Shown here piece by piece: positions 28,301 through 36,767 of a stretch of DNA of 64,000 bases. Position 1 is the stretch's first letter, and the number at the start of each line of letters is the position of its first letter. The translations under genes were made by a program, and so were the position numbers. A model generated the notes under the pieces. It saw only the letters and a list, made by a program, of their open reading frames with translations. It searched no databases and was not told the DNA's origin. This DNA comes from Collinsella aerofaciens (GTDB lineage Bacteria; Actinomycetota; Coriobacteriia; Coriobacteriales; Coriobacteriaceae), in assembly GCF_015670745.1 (NCBI RefSeq), contig NZ_JADPCH010000004.1, positions 1 to 64,000 of the forward strand. The letters run 5' to 3'.

Positions 28301-31300
28301 AGGCCGCCCAGCGCCTTCAGCTCGAAGGTGAACTTGCCCGCGGCAAGCGGGTTGTCGCCCGACTCGTCGGTATACGACTTCTGCGCGTTAAATGAGATTG
28401 TCTTGGTGTCGGTGCTGAACTTGTTGGTGAACACCGCGACCTTGTTATCGACTGGCACGGCCGGGTCGTGGTGGGCGCCATCATCGTCGCCGTTGCGAGC
28501 CATAGTGACAACCGGCTCGGACAGCGTACCCCTGCCCGTGTCGTCCACCTGCACCGTCACCGTGTACCCGGCGCTCGAGTAGCCGAAGCCGGGCAGCCAG
28601 GACGAGTCATGCTCGTCGGGCGTCCGCTCGGCCACCGTATAGGTGTACGTGCCGGGCTTCTTGTACGTAATCTGGCCGAAGTCGAACTCATCACCATTGT
28701 TGACGGTCTTGACCACCTGGACGTATCCGGGCACGCCGGATACGCCCTTGTAGCCCCCGGGCATGGGCGTGCCCTTGGCAGCGCGCAGATAGATGTCGAA
28801 GCTGTCGGCCTTAGTCCACTTGCGGCCTTGAAGCACCTTCTGCGCCCGAATGCCGGTGAGCGTCACCGAAGACTTCACGCTGTAGCTGTTGGTGAACACC
28901 AGCTTGTTGTCTTCGGCCAGCGTGCCGTCGGTATTTTGCTTCGCGATCTTACCGGTGATGATACCATCGCCTACGCCGGTCAGATTCTTGTCACCCTGCT
29001 TGCGGCCGGTCAGCTTATAGCCCGCGGGCATCTCGTCTGCGCCGGTCAGCTCCTGCACCGTGTACTCGTCGCCCTCGCCAAGTCCGTACACGCGAATCGT
29101 CTCGTCGGCCTTGATGGTTTGCGAATAGCCATTTGTCAGGTCGAACACGTTGCCGACCTGCTTCTCATCGACGGTACCCGCCTTCTCGAACACCGCAGCC
29201 TTGTACGTCTTCCCCTTTGGCACGGTGAACTTAAAGGTAAATCCCGCGTCCTTATTGCCCGTCAGGCCATCGGGCACCACGACCTTCTTCGTCACCTCGA
29301 GGCTCGCCTCGCGTTCGTTCGCCACGCGCACGCAGGTGGCGCCCGTGAACAGGGCGTTCAGGTTCATGGCGCCCAAGTCGGCGCGGGCGCCCTTCGCCGT
29401 GATTCCCTTGGGCTGCTCGTCCTGGGTGATACCCATACGTATCCAGCCCGTCTCGGTCTCCAGGCGGTAGGGTTTGCCCTCCTCGGTGGGCCCATACTGG
29501 TACATGCGTCCGTTAGCGCCGTACTTGAGGTGCACTGTGTCGTCTGCACCCACGGGTTCGACATCGGTCCACGTCAGGTTGCCTTTAACATTGGTCTCGC
29601 CATTCGAGGTCTGCCGCGTACCCTTGATCCACGTGAGCGTGTTGTCGATGTCGCCCTCTGCGCCAAACTGGTCCAGACTCTTCATGAGCGCGCCCGGGCC
29701 CACGAACGTCGAAACGCCGTCATCGTCCGTACCAGCATCGGCATGGACGCCGTCATCGTCCACAATCACCTTGGTGAGCGTGTCGTTAAGCAGGAAGCCC
29801 TTGGGCGCCGAGACCTCCTTTAGGAAGTAGGTGCCATTCTTGAGCGGCTTGTTGCCGTCGCTCGTACACGGGAATATGCCCGCCCCTTCGAGCCGGACCG
29901 GGTTGTCGACCGACCCCGTCGTCAGGGTGTCATAGGGGCCCTGATCGTCCTTGGGCACAACCTTGCCGTTCGCGTCCGTTGTCGCCTTGTACAAGCCGAA
30001 CGTTGCGCCGTCTACGGGGTTGCCCTCGGTATCGGTTTTCTGCACGAACAGGCGATTCTGGATGTTCGTGACGAGCAGGCGCGTGGCGAACTGCCGCTTG
30101 AAGTTCGTGCCGTCTGCGATGTCGTCGCTGTACACGTGGACGGTGTTCTTAGGCGTCGCGTCGCCGATCGATCTCGCCGTTGTGTGGTAGATGGCCACCG
30201 TGTACTCGGCATCCTTGCGGGCCTCACCGCTCAGCAAGTAGTAGTACTTGGAGATGTCACCGGGCAGATTTTGAATCTCTACCTGGTACTGGCCGCTCGT
30301 GTTGAGCGTGAAGGCGTGCAGGTCCTTCTTCGCCGCCTCGATAGCGCCGGCCGTGCCCGGCTCCTTGGCGAGGGTGTATCCCGCTCCCGTCGATGGGTCG
30401 CCCGACACGGCGTACCAACTGCTCGGATCTTTGATGCTTGCGCTTTTATCGCGCTTGAGCACCACAGCGAACAGTATGCCGGAGTCCAGGCTGACAGCGT
30501 CGTTGGACTTCGTCAGGTCATCATTCGCCTTGTACACGATCGACGGCGCGGTGATGGTCTCCTTCGCGCCGGCGAACGCACCCGTCCGCCACACGGCGCT
30601 GCCCGCGTCCATACCGCCGCGGTTGATGATGACGCCGCCCGCGCCGTTCTTGTCGCTCGTGGGCTCGTACTCGAGGCGCATGCTGCCATCCGTCGTCGTG
30701 AGATTCGAGCGGTATCCCTTGGGCACGCTCGTCTCCTTCAGGAGGTAGTACTTATTGCTGTGATCCTTGTTGTAGAGATCGTCGAAGTTGATGACGCCGC
30801 TGCCATCGTCGTTCGTGAGCGTTAGGCAGCCGGCCTCGTCCGTGGTGCCGGAGCCGAGAAGCGCGCCCTCGGTTTTGAAGTCCTTATCGGTCTTATAGAG
30901 CTGGAACTCGGCACCCTGTACGAACTTGCCGTCCTGGTCGAACTTTATGATGTCGGACTCGGGCACCGTCACGAGGTTGAACTTGAGCTCCATGTTGGAG
31001 TAGAGGGCGCCGCGCTCCAGGTAGAAGAACTTGAGGGTGTGGTTGGTGCCGTCGGCGAAGGTGCTGCCGTACCACCTCGTGTCGCCGTCCTTGCCCGCAT
31101 TCTGGTACTTGCTCAGCAGCGTGCCGTCGCTCTTGCCGTTCACCTTAATGTCGCCCGTTTTAAAGTTTATGTTCAGACTCGCGCGGTCGTGAATACCGCC
31201 GATATCACCCACGAGGACATCGTCGATGAACACCCAGACATCATCATCGCCGGCGAACTCGAAGGTCATGTCCTCATCTTTGTTCGTCTTGCCGCCGTCG

Positions 31301-32133
31301 GACTGCACGAATCGCGTGGACATTGAGAGACCGAAGTGATGGTTGACGGGCTTGCCACCGTTGTAGCTCGCGGTGTTGTCTGCCGTGATGCCATTTTGGA
31401 CGAGCCGGTCGTTTTCCTCATTGAACACCTTGTCTGCCGCGTCGAACGGGAAGAACTGACCCTGGTGGGACGAATTGCCAACGCCCCCGGTGTCATAGAT
31501 GTCGAAGGCATTCTTGTTAGCGTTGTAGGCTGCGTAGTTGTGGGTGCTGTCATAGACGTAGTAGCCGCCCTGAGCCTGGAGGAGGCCCGTCACGCCAAAA
31601 TGGGACGTCTTGCCGGTCTGGGCAGAGGAATCGAACAGATAGCGGAGGGACTTGCCGCCCCAGGTATCGGAAAGCCGCGGGTAGCCGTCGAAAAGCGTGT
31701 TGCTGACGATGCCGGACTGCGGGTTCTCGCCGCCCGTCCAACGGTTGAGCGACTCACCACCCTGGCCGTCGTTAAACTGGAACCGGTGGTTTGCGTTGAT
31801 GCCGCCGTTGCCGGAAACCGACAGGTGATCATCGGGATTCACCCAGTAATCAAACAGGTTGATTGTTGTCCCCGAAGGCGAAATCGTCGTAACCGTGTGG
31901 TCCGAAAACGCCGCTTCCGCACGGGTCGGCAGGAAGAAACTCGCCGTCAGCGCGACGGCGAGGGCCAAAACAATCACATATGGCGAGACCGGGCGCAGCC
32001 CACGACGACGGCCATAAGACATGACGGACCACCGCTCGCGCGGCCGGTGTTCACCAGGAAGTTCCCTGCTTAGACACCCCCCCCCGGTAGCATTATTCAC
32101 GAGTCGAGACGTCGTCTCTCTGAGCTCCTGCAT
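22351..32133 (-). CDS. Giant LPXTG-anchored adhesin with 15 pilin-type isopeptide repeats
   Basis: About 3260 residues. A signal peptide lies around LALAVALTASFFLPTRAEA. A fibro-slime-like domain follows (DDDVWVFIDDVLVGDIGGIH), then two SpaA/Cna_B-like domains (VQGAEFQLYKT; VDGATFGLYKA) and a DUF5979-like domain. Fifteen tandem domains of the Spy0128/FctA pilin type run from about 28880 to 22540. Each has a Lys near its start, a Glu in a YxVxE strand and an Asn in a FxN(T/S)Y end, the set that forms intramolecular isopeptide bonds. A Pro-rich spacer, LPYTG, a hydrophobic helix and RRRNR form the sortase signal. The ATG at 32133 has the best ribosome site (GGGGAGGA); an in-frame ATG at 32022, after a G9 tract, is the alternative. 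It is probably surface-exposed and adhesive. No sortase gene is nearby. Confidence 0.9.
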   Translation of the reverse strand: MQELRETTSRLVNNATGGGCLSRELPGEHRPRERWSVMSYGRRRGLRPVSPYVIVLALAVALTASFFLPTRAEAAFSDHTVTTISPSGTTINLFDYWVNPDDHLSVSGNGGINANHRFQFNDGQGGESLNRWTGGENPQSGIVSNTLFDGYPRLSDTWGGKSLRYLFDSSAQTGKTSHFGVTGLLQAQGGYYVYDSTHNYAAYNANKNAFDIYDTGGVGNSSHQGQFFPFDAADKVFNEENDRLVQNGITADNTASYNGGKPVNHHFGLSMSTRFVQSDGGKTNKDEDMTFEFAGDDDVWVFIDDVLVGDIGGIHDRASLNINFKTGDIKVNGKSDGTLLSKYQNAGKDGDTRWYGSTFADGTNHTLKFFYLERGALYSNMELKFNLVTVPESDIIKFDQDGKFVQGAEFQLYKTDKDFKTEGALLGSGTTDEAGCLTLTNDDGSGVINFDDLYNKDHSNKYYLLKETSVPKGYRSNLTTTDGSMRLEYEPTSDKNGAGGVIINRGGMDAGSAVWRTGAFAGAKETITAPSIVYKANDDLTKSNDAVSLDSGILFAVVLKRDKSASIKDPSSWYAVSGDPSTGAGYTLAKEPGTAGAIEAAKKDLHAFTLNTSGQYQVEIQNLPGDISKYYYLLSGEARKDAEYTVAIYHTTARSIGDATPKNTVHVYSDDIADGTNFKRQFATRLLVTNIQNRLFVQKTDTEGNPVDGATFGLYKATTDANGKVVPKDDQGPYDTLTTGSVDNPVRLEGAGIFPCTSDGNKPLKNGTYFLKEVSAPKGFLLNDTLTKVIVDDDGVHADAGTDDDGVSTFVGPGALMKSLDQFGAEGDIDNTLTWIKGTRQTSNGETNVKGNLTWTDVEPVGADDTVHLKYGANGRMYQYGPTEEGKPYRLETETGWIRMGITQDEQPKGITAKGARADLGAMNLNALFTGATCVRVANEREASLEVTKKVVVPDGLTGNKDAGFTFKFTVPKGKTYKAAVFEKAGTVDEKQVGNVFDLTNGYSQTIKADETIRVYGLGEGDEYTVQELTGADEMPAGYKLTGRKQGDKNLTGVGDGIITGKIAKQNTDGTLAEDNKLVFTNSYSVKSSVTLTGIRAQKVLQGRKWTKADSFDIYLRAAKGTPMPGGYKGVSGVPGYVQVVKTVNNGDEFDFGQITYKKPGTYTYTVAERTPDEHDSSWLPGFGYSSAGYTVTVQVDDTGRGTLSEPVVTMARNGDDDGAHHDPAVPVDNKVAVFTNKFSTDTKTISFNAQKSYTDESGDNPLAAGKFTFELKALGGLANSAVGAAPIKFNDLSYTVSANDAPMPADGVTTAENDGGGIAAFPQITFTAADQNTTYVYQVTEQAGSDASTTGGMTYDTTVYYAMVQNTLDDKGQLSSTATYWKADGTQLTDTGGYIPFKNTYTVAQTMLAPVTVQKTLAGRAWEQDDKFDFTLTPADDATMKAVKNKVVTQKKAADSDETGDLTTKVEIAGPGDAMRTTPFGTGDLVFTRPGVYTFKVNETRPTDADKTGISYDDHTSTVTYTVTDIENGTHTGKLTASVAYDNKQATTDADRQVTGAAAFTNTYAASGTYAGIDVTKTLVGTPLENGRFPFTIEAMTYNGTKAPEPVDSDKSFTNTVGKDDGDDTQTATMSGKLKMNFTQLSYNKMYVYKVSEVHDANAAGYTYDTEYPGDAFVLIAVKPNPDNKGQLYTKTTIVKGPDVTALVGVGDNVDALTAEAIKGLNTTTNYVQTVSSRGAKPATPIVPFKNEYKVETVEYGAKAGLQIEKKFTGTGDASRTFSFTVTPEDYQAEGQDGTKFILTSADAAAKKLDITGGAETFKIPEMKLGDTKTVSLLPKGLQFTHDDVSNECRANVYQYRVEENVPKPVPAGYTYDKTVYTVKIAVSDNGDGTLKVETTVLNSDGKRVDYRKFAPGASLEDNTATIPFENSYKTVASDELTPQVTKKISGTESTDKKFSFTLTATSETKDKIAAGDLKADGLKGDTSSESKTTEGKITSKDGQPLSFSGMQFNKAGDYTFTLTEAHGEDDDPNTTGVQNAGWTMDDSTYTVTVKVEDKNAKLTVTGVAVEKDGDDKSETLEVKNGKVNLVTFTNSYAAKGSVTLAAKKRFTGGALAGNDFSFALYKGDKTEGTPIETGTNDKNGNITFQPINYTESGDYEYTIKEVTGNDQTIVYDGQKVKVKVSVTDNKNGTLDATATYDGDEAVPTFTNAKPTADATIEAKKTLTGKDLTEGAFNFGLYQGDASTGNPVQLAQNDKDGKINFALTGLTIGEYDYILKEENVGADPTITYDTKAVKVHVSVKAEGGKAKATVTYDGKNDAPTFENTYQPAETSVALAAKKTYVKSDSTPAALKGGEFTFNLYKGDLTAEQLKGKQPIRTAENGEDGTVTFPAIDYTKAGEHKYTVAEQKGDLSHVTYDATVHHAVVTVVDNAGKLEASVTYDDGKTDAPTFKNTYTAKGSAELTATKVVAVAPGFTHDTKLKGGEYTFDLKDAAGNVLDTATNKADGTVKFTRDFELSDLDGAASKDFTYTIAEQPGAEAGMVYDNHALTYTVTVTDGGNGALNAKAIVTSTSGPETFTNIYQPAATGLALGAQKSYVKKDDNTPIVLKGGEFTFDVYEGNLTAEQLAGAEPVRTATNGADGSVNFDAFSYAKPGTHEYTIVERKGDLACVTYDAAVHHAVVTVADNAGTLQASVAYDGANVTKPTFTNTYEAKATDSGAIALTKSVNVHDGSYQLKEGDFAFELMGSDGSVIQTQKNDADGKVAFDKLTFDHAGTFTYTVREVQPTVDAPGVPGVTYTGKTYTLTYVVKDNNDGKLVVESSTVKPSEGTENGVSPGTMTFANSYQPGQTSYQISGTKVLKNADPATTRTPADGEFTFALIDVATGQVIDRTTNVGKAFTFKAISYTATGSHEYQVKEVAGQDATITYSDAVLDVTVSVTDDGSGQLIATANKTAADLTFTNTYTPTATTATITGTKALTGRDLAEGEFSFDLKDADGNVVQTVQNGADGTFGFAPLQLDKVGTYVYTVSERAGATANGVTYDTTVFTATVTVTENAETHALETQVAYSKGGKAADAVAFSNSYAPAATEVKLGASKVLSGEDLKEGQFSFQLKDADGKVLQTAKNAADGTVGFEAISYDKPGTYAYSISEVDDGQKNVTYDAAEHRVTVTVTDDGAGHLVATVTYDGDVAPVFKNTYTPPTTPPTEPPTNPPSKSPVPKEEKPGLPYTGDTSLSPMALGGIAGGAVVLIAAGVILRRRNR
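22535..28880 (-). repeat. Fifteen tandem pilin-domain repeats inside the adhesin gene
   Basis: Repeat units of about 110-190 codons, diverged from each other but aligned by their Lys, Glu and Asn positions. The units at about 24000-24395 and 24770-25157 are clearly the closest pair, sharing runs such as HHAVVTV and KGDL in protein and long near-identical DNA stretches, which points to a recent duplication of that unit. Confidence 0.85.
32077..32085 (-). repeat. Homopolymer tract of nine G in the 5' part of the adhesin gene
   Basis: Nine C on the plus strand (nine G in the gene) lie between the ATG with the strong ribosome site (32133) and the ATG just before the signal peptide (32022). Nine keeps the two in frame; loss or gain of one base would not. 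Tracts of this length are classical sites of slipped-strand phase variation. Confidence 0.75.
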
Positions 32134-32319
32134 AATTTCCTCCCCAGTCACACGGCGACCTGCCCGGGTGCTCCCCGGGGGCCGAGGCAGTCTGGCACAT
32201 GCCCGCAGTCGTTCAAGGAATACCAACCCCAGCATATGTCTCTTAAGATATCTTAGTCTTATTCTATGACAGTTTTTGTCTCATTACCGATGAAATCGGC
32301 TCAGTCCCTTTGTCGCATG

Positions 32320-33747
32320 CTAGAGTGTGTGGAGCAGGGCGATGAGGAAGCGGATGCCTTGGAGGTAGGCGCGACGGGTGATGCGCTCGTTGGTGCCGTG
32401 GACGCCGCGGTCGCATTCGTCATCGTCGACCACAAAGGCGGAGAAGCGGATGCACTCGTGGCAAATGCGCTGGTAGTTGGCGGCATCGGTTGCACCAATC
32501 ACGGTCGAGGGCACGATGCTCATCGGCTCTTGGCCCACCGCAGACGATCCGTTTTCCTCCGTCGGCTTGGGATCACGGAAATAGCGGGCGGCGATGGCGC
32601 GGACGGCCTCGAGCCCCGGACCGCCCACGCGCGGGGACGGCGAGGGCTCGGAGCTGCCGGGGCCCAGCTCGACCTCGACTCGGCCGGCGAGCCCAGCGGT
32701 GGCAACGGCCTCGCGGCAGCAGGCCACGACATCGGCCACGCTCGTACCCTCGAGCATGCGGAAGTTGATATTGACCCACATATCTTGCGGCATTACGTTG
32801 GCACCGGTACTGCCGCCCTCGATTTGCGTGGGCGCACAGGTGGTGGTCACAAGCGGGTACAGCTTTTTGCTGGCAAGGCAGTCGCGCACGATGGCATCCT
32901 TGCTGGCAGCAATCTCGTCTGCGGTATAAAGCCCCAGCTCGACGAGCTGCGCGGCAAGCAGATCGGTCACACGCGCCGGCCACTCGATATCGCAAATCGC
33001 GGCAATAGCGCGGCTGAGCACTTCGAGCGACGTGCCACCGTAAGGGTTGGAAGAATGCCCGCCCTCGCTCTTCGTCCTGAGCACGATATCGGCATAGCCC
33101 TTCTCGGCAAGATCGGCATGCATAAGCCAACCCTCGCCTGCGCCGTACTCGGCAGCCTCAACGATACGATAGTCGCCCTCGTCAATCAGGTACTCAAGCT
33201 CAACGCCGCGCTCCTCGAGCGCTCGGCCGATGGCGCCTGCGCCGTACTGCGTAGTCTCCTCGTCCTGGCCAAAGGCCAGGAGCAGCGTGCGCTCGTGCTG
33301 CCAACCGTGTGCCAGCGCATACTCGACGGCCTCGAGAATGCCTGCGACCTGGTCCTTCATGTCGATCGCGCCGCGGCCCCAGATGTAGGTGTCGTCCACG
33401 TACCCGCTAAAGGGGGCGTGCGTCCAGTCGGCCTCGGTACCCGGCACCACGGGGACCACATCCATGTGGCCCATGAGCATAACGGGCTTAAGAGCTGGAT
33501 CGCTGCCGGCAAGCGCCACCAGCAGCGAATGGTCAATAAGCTCGACCTCGCCCGCCGCAAATACGTGCGGCCAGGCCTGCTGCATATAGGCGCGCAGGTC
33601 GTCGAAGGGCCGCCAGTCCACCGTCTGGGCATCCATGCTCGAAATCGTCGGAAACGACAGCACGCGGCCCAGGCGCTCGCACGCGCCGACCTCGTCGATA
33701 TCGGCAAAATCATCCTCGTGCGCAAAGAAGCGCCAAACCTCGGCCAT
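32320..33747 (-). CDS. M20-family metallopeptidase/carboxypeptidase
   Basis: A 475-residue protein of the M20/ArgE/PM20D1 group. Metal ligands are visible in LMGHMDVVP (His and Asp, about residues 107-111), WGRGAIDMKD (bridging Asp), GQDEETTQYGAG (catalytic Glu pair) and SEGGHSSNPYGGTS (dimerisation lid). The C-terminal zinc His is in RICHECIRF. It is a cytosolic peptidase or deacylase of unknown substrate. The ATG at 33747 follows GGAGGAAGGC and is preferred over one 18 bases upstream. It lies 57 bp behind the importer ATPase gene, separated by a small palindrome. Confidence 0.87.
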   Translation of the reverse strand: MAEVWRFFAHEDDFADIDEVGACERLGRVLSFPTISSMDAQTVDWRPFDDLRAYMQQAWPHVFAAGEVELIDHSLLVALAGSDPALKPVMLMGHMDVVPVVPGTEADWTHAPFSGYVDDTYIWGRGAIDMKDQVAGILEAVEYALAHGWQHERTLLLAFGQDEETTQYGAGAIGRALEERGVELEYLIDEGDYRIVEAAEYGAGEGWLMHADLAEKGYADIVLRTKSEGGHSSNPYGGTSLEVLSRAIAAICDIEWPARVTDLLAAQLVELGLYTADEIAASKDAIVRDCLASKKLYPLVTTTCAPTQIEGGSTGANVMPQDMWVNINFRMLEGTSVADVVACCREAVATAGLAGRVEVELGPGSSEPSPSPRVGGPGLEAVRAIAARYFRDPKPTEENGSSAVGQEPMSIVPSTVIGATDAANYQRICHECIRFSAFVVDDDECDRGVHGTNERITRRAYLQGIRFLIALLHTL

Positions 33748-33763
33748 GCCTTCCTCCAAAAAC

Positions 33764-33796
33764 AACGTGGCAAAGAGGCGGTCCCTTTGCCACGTT
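33764..33796. repeat. GACAAAGGGAC-type palindrome, variant copy
   Basis: AACGTGGCAAAGAGGC and GTCCCTTTGCCACGTT form a near-perfect stem. This is a variant of the 33-bp palindrome found also at 39036, 41002, 42550 and 53401. It sits between two minus-strand genes. Confidence 0.7.
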
Positions 33797-33804
33797 CGCT
33801 TGCA

Positions 33805-34590
33805 TTATTTGTCGTTGAGATAACGCGAGAGGAACTCGCGGGTGCGCTGGTGCTTAGGATTGCCAAAGAGCTCGGCCGGCGCGGCGTCCTCGAGCACCAC
33901 GCCCTTGTCCATAAAGACCACGCGGTCGGACACGGTTCGGGCAAAGGCCATCTCGTGCGTGACGACGACCATGGTCATGCCGTCGGCCGCAAGCTTGCGC
34001 ATGACCTCGAGCACCTCGCCCACGATCTCGGGGTCGAGTGCGGAAGTCGGCTCGTCGAACAGCATGATCTGCGGATTCATGCACAGGGCGCGGGCGATGG
34101 CCACGCGCTGCTTTTGGCCACCGGACAGGCGACCCACGGCGGCGTGCGCGAACTTTTCGAGCCCCACGCTCGTCAGATGCTCCATCGCGACCTTCTCGGC
34201 CTCGGCCTTGCTCATCTTTTTGAGCGTGACGGGCGCGAGCGTGCAGTTGTCGAGCACATCCATGTTGTTGAACAGGTTAAAGCCCTGGAACACCATGCCG
34301 ATGTCCTCGCGCAGCTTGTTGATGTTGCAGCGCTCGGCCGTAAGGTCCTGGCCGTGGAACCAGATGTGGCCCGCGTCCGGGGTCTCGAGCAGGTTGAGGC
34401 AGCGCAGGAAGGTCGACTTGCCCGAGCCCGAGGCGCCGATAATGGTGACGACCTCGCCGGTGTTAACGGACAGGTCGATGCCCTTGAGCACCTCGAGCGA
34501 GCCGAAGCTCTTGCGCAGGCCCTCGACGCGGATGAGCGGCCCATTGGTCTGTGCGGCGGCCGCGGTGCCGGTAGTGGCGGTATCTGCCAT
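33805..34590 (-). CDS. Polar amino-acid ABC transporter ATP-binding protein
   Basis: A 261-residue GlnQ/HisP-type ATPase driving amino-acid import. Walker A is GASGSGKST, the Q-loop is VFQGFNLF, the signature is [15 protein letters not shown], Walker B is [12 protein letters not shown], and the switch His is in [10 protein letters not shown]. Residues 1-18 are an Ala/Thr-rich extension. The ATG at 34590 follows GAGGAGAA. It is third in a substrate-binding protein, permease, ATPase operon. Confidence 0.94.
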   Translation of the reverse strand: MADTATTGTAAAAQTNGPLIRVEGLRKSFGSLEVLKGIDLSVNTGEVVTIIGASGSGKSTFLRCLNLLETPDAGHIWFHGQDLTAERCNINKLREDIGMVFQGFNLFNNMDVLDNCTLAPVTLKKMSKAEAEKVAMEHLTSVGLEKFAHAAVGRLSGGQKQRVAIARALCMNPQIMLFDEPTSALDPEIVGEVLEVMRKLAADGMTMVVVTHEMAFARTVSDRVVFMDKGVVLEDAAPAELFGNPKHQRTREFLSRYLNDK

Positions 34591-34612
34591 GATGATTCTC
34601 CTCGTCTTGAGC

Positions 34613-35761
34613 CTAGTTGGAGCTGGGCAGCGTTGCCGGGGCATCGGCGCCAAGCTTTTTGCCAAAGGCTTCGAGCAGGCGGCTCGCCACGAGCGTCAGG
34701 ATCAGGTAGACCACGAGCGCCACGCAGTAGACCTCCATCTGGCGGTAGTACACGCCGGCGACGGTGGTGGTGGCGTACATAAGGTCGAACACGCCGATGA
34801 CCGAAAGCACCGACGAGTCCTTGATGTTGATGATATGCTCGTTGGTGAGCGCCGGAATCGCGTTTTTAATGCCCTGGGGGAACACGACCTTGCGCATAGC
34901 CTGCCACTGCGAAAGGCCCAGCGAGCGCGCCGCCTCGGCCTGGCCGGGATCGATGGACTCGATGCCGCCGCGCAGGACCTCCATCATGTAGGCGGTGGAG
35001 TTGAGCGAGATGGTAACGAGGCCGGCGGTGAAGGTGCTCCAAATCTGGTTGGCCTGAGCGGTCTCGAAGCCCATGCCGCGCAAAACGGTGAAGCCCGCGT
35101 AATAGATGAGCAGGCCCTGGACCATCATGGGCGTGCCGCGCACGATGGTGGAGTAGATGGTCGCAAAGCCGCGGCCGATACTCTTAAAGAAGCGCACCAG
35201 GTCGTTGTCCACGCGATCGAAGGTCTGAATGCGTAGGAACACGAAGAGCAGCGCCAGGAAGAATGCGATGACGGTGCCAAAGGTGGCAAGCGCGATGGTG
35301 ATCTCGATACCGCGAATGAAGAAGTCCCCGCTCTTGTAGGTCATGTAGACCAGGCTCGACAAAAAGTCGCTGGGGTTGGAATCCGAGACAATGCTCACCT
35401 GCACCAGGTCGATAAACGACATGACGCAGCGGTCCACGAAAAAGATCGCCGCGATGGCGACCACGACATAGCTGCCCAGGCGCGCGCCGCGACGGAAGCG
35501 CTCGGAAGCAAACGGCGACGTTTCGCGATAGTCGTTCCAGTGCATGAGCTTGGTGACCAGCGCCGCCGCCGACACGACGAGCCAGGCCCAAAGAATCGCC
35601 CAAAGGCAATCTTGGAACACGCCCGTGGGGGCCAAGAAGCTCAGCGGCGTGGGGTTGCGCTGGCTAAACGCCAAGCCGAGCGCCGCAATAACGCTCGTGC
35701 CCAGGTAGACATAACGATGGTCGGCCTTGATAAAGGAGGCCAGACGATTGACGGTTTTCAT
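34613..35761 (-). CDS. Polar amino-acid ABC transporter permease
   Basis: A 382-residue permease, longer than the usual 220 because of an extra N-terminal part (residues 1-130) with three or four hydrophobic segments. The C-terminal HisM/GlnP domain starts at about 145. It shows [14 protein letters not shown] and the EAA motif [21 protein letters not shown] that docks the ATPase. The substrate cannot be deduced. Only one permease gene is present, so a homodimer is likely. It lies nine bases after the substrate-binding protein gene. Confidence 0.92.
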   Translation of the reverse strand: MKTVNRLASFIKADHRYVYLGTSVIAALGLAFSQRNPTPLSFLAPTGVFQDCLWAILWAWLVVSAAALVTKLMHWNDYRETSPFASERFRRGARLGSYVVVAIAAIFFVDRCVMSFIDLVQVSIVSDSNPSDFLSSLVYMTYKSGDFFIRGIEITIALATFGTVIAFFLALLFVFLRIQTFDRVDNDLVRFFKSIGRGFATIYSTIVRGTPMMVQGLLIYYAGFTVLRGMGFETAQANQIWSTFTAGLVTISLNSTAYMMEVLRGGIESIDPGQAEAARSLGLSQWQAMRKVVFPQGIKNAIPALTNEHIINIKDSSVLSVIGVFDLMYATTTVAGVYYRQMEVYCVALVVYLILTLVASRLLEAFGKKLGADAPATLPSSN

Positions 35762-35770
35762 ACTGCCTCC

Positions 35771-36697
35771 CTATGCCGGCTGACGGTCGAGGCACGCGTC
35801 CCACATCTGGTCGCGCTCCTCCTGGCTGATGCCCTTGAGCGTCTTATCGATAAGCTTGAGCAGTTTGTCCGAGCCCTTGCGGCAGCCGACGTTTGCCGTG
35901 ACCTCCTGTTTAAAGCCCTCGCCCTCGGCAAAATGGATGGGAACGATGCCCGGGTTCTGGGCCATATAGCCCTTCTCGTTCTCGGTGTTGTAGGTCACGG
36001 CGTCGCAGGTGCCCTGCAGCAGATTCGAGAATACCGTGGGCACCGAATCGACCGGGTTTTTGTGGACAACGCCCGGAATCTCGTCGATAACGGTGTCGAG
36101 CATGGTGTCCTTTTGGCCGAGCACCGTGGCACCGCTAAAGTCGCTGAGCTTGGTGGCGTTTTGGTAGGGCGAGCCCTCTTTTACGAACAGGCCAAAGTAG
36201 CCAATAAAGTACGGGTCGGAAAAGCCGACGGACTCCTCGCGCTCGGGCGTGGCGCTCATGCCGGCAATGATGAGGTCGATTTGGCCGTTGTTGAGCGAAT
36301 CGATAAGGCCCGAAAAACCCTGCTTGACGGCGACGGGCTCGCCGCCGAGGGCCTTGCAGACGATCTTGGCGATTTGCACGTCGTAGCCATCGGCATAGGC
36401 GCCCTGCACGTTGTCGATGGGAATGGTGTACTCGCTGGCCTCGGAGACCTGCCAGTTGTACGGAGCGTAGGCCGCCTCCATGCCAATGCGGATCTTGTCC
36501 TTGCCGATCACGGAATCGGACAGGTCGTCGCGACCGCCGCCCGTCGTGGGCTGAACCACCTTGAGCGCGGACGGGCGCTGACAGCCGGCGAGCGCGCCGG
36601 CGACGACGGAAGCACTCGCAGCGAGAGCGCTACCCAAAAAGATGCGACGGCTGCACACCGGCTGGGTCTGCATGCCGCGCTGTTGGGGAGAATGCAT
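35771..36697 (-). CDS. Amino-acid ABC transporter substrate-binding lipoprotein
   Basis: A 308-residue SBP_bac_3-type protein. The leader has a twin-arginine-like motif SRRIFLGS followed by a hydrophobic stretch and the lipobox ALAGC (Cys about residue 39), so it is probably a Tat- or Sec-exported lipoprotein. Seen in the mature part are MEAAYAPYNW, GYDVQIAKIV, DLIIAGMSATPEREESVGFSDPY and NPVDSVPTVFSNLL, the usual ligand-cleft segments of polar amino-acid binders. The ATG at 36697 follows GGGAAGG. It is the first gene of the importer operon. Confidence 0.93.
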   Translation of the reverse strand: MHSPQQRGMQTQPVCSRRIFLGSALAASASVVAGALAGCQRPSALKVVQPTTGGGRDDLSDSVIGKDKIRIGMEAAYAPYNWQVSEASEYTIPIDNVQGAYADGYDVQIAKIVCKALGGEPVAVKQGFSGLIDSLNNGQIDLIIAGMSATPEREESVGFSDPYFIGYFGLFVKEGSPYQNATKLSDFSGATVLGQKDTMLDTVIDEIPGVVHKNPVDSVPTVFSNLLQGTCDAVTYNTENEKGYMAQNPGIVPIHFAEGEGFKQEVTANVGCRKGSDKLLKLIDKTLKGISQEERDQMWDACLDRQPA

Positions 36698-36767
36698 AAT
36701 CTGCCTTCCCTGTTGAATCGTATGCTGACGACTTAACAGGATACCGCTCAGCGCTACCTCCAGCAAA

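Noticed and set aside
32077-32085. The G9 tract as a base-calling error
   Set aside because: It cannot be excluded from one sequence, but the frame stays open through it from a start with a strong ribosome site to the signal peptide, which supports nine as real in this copy.
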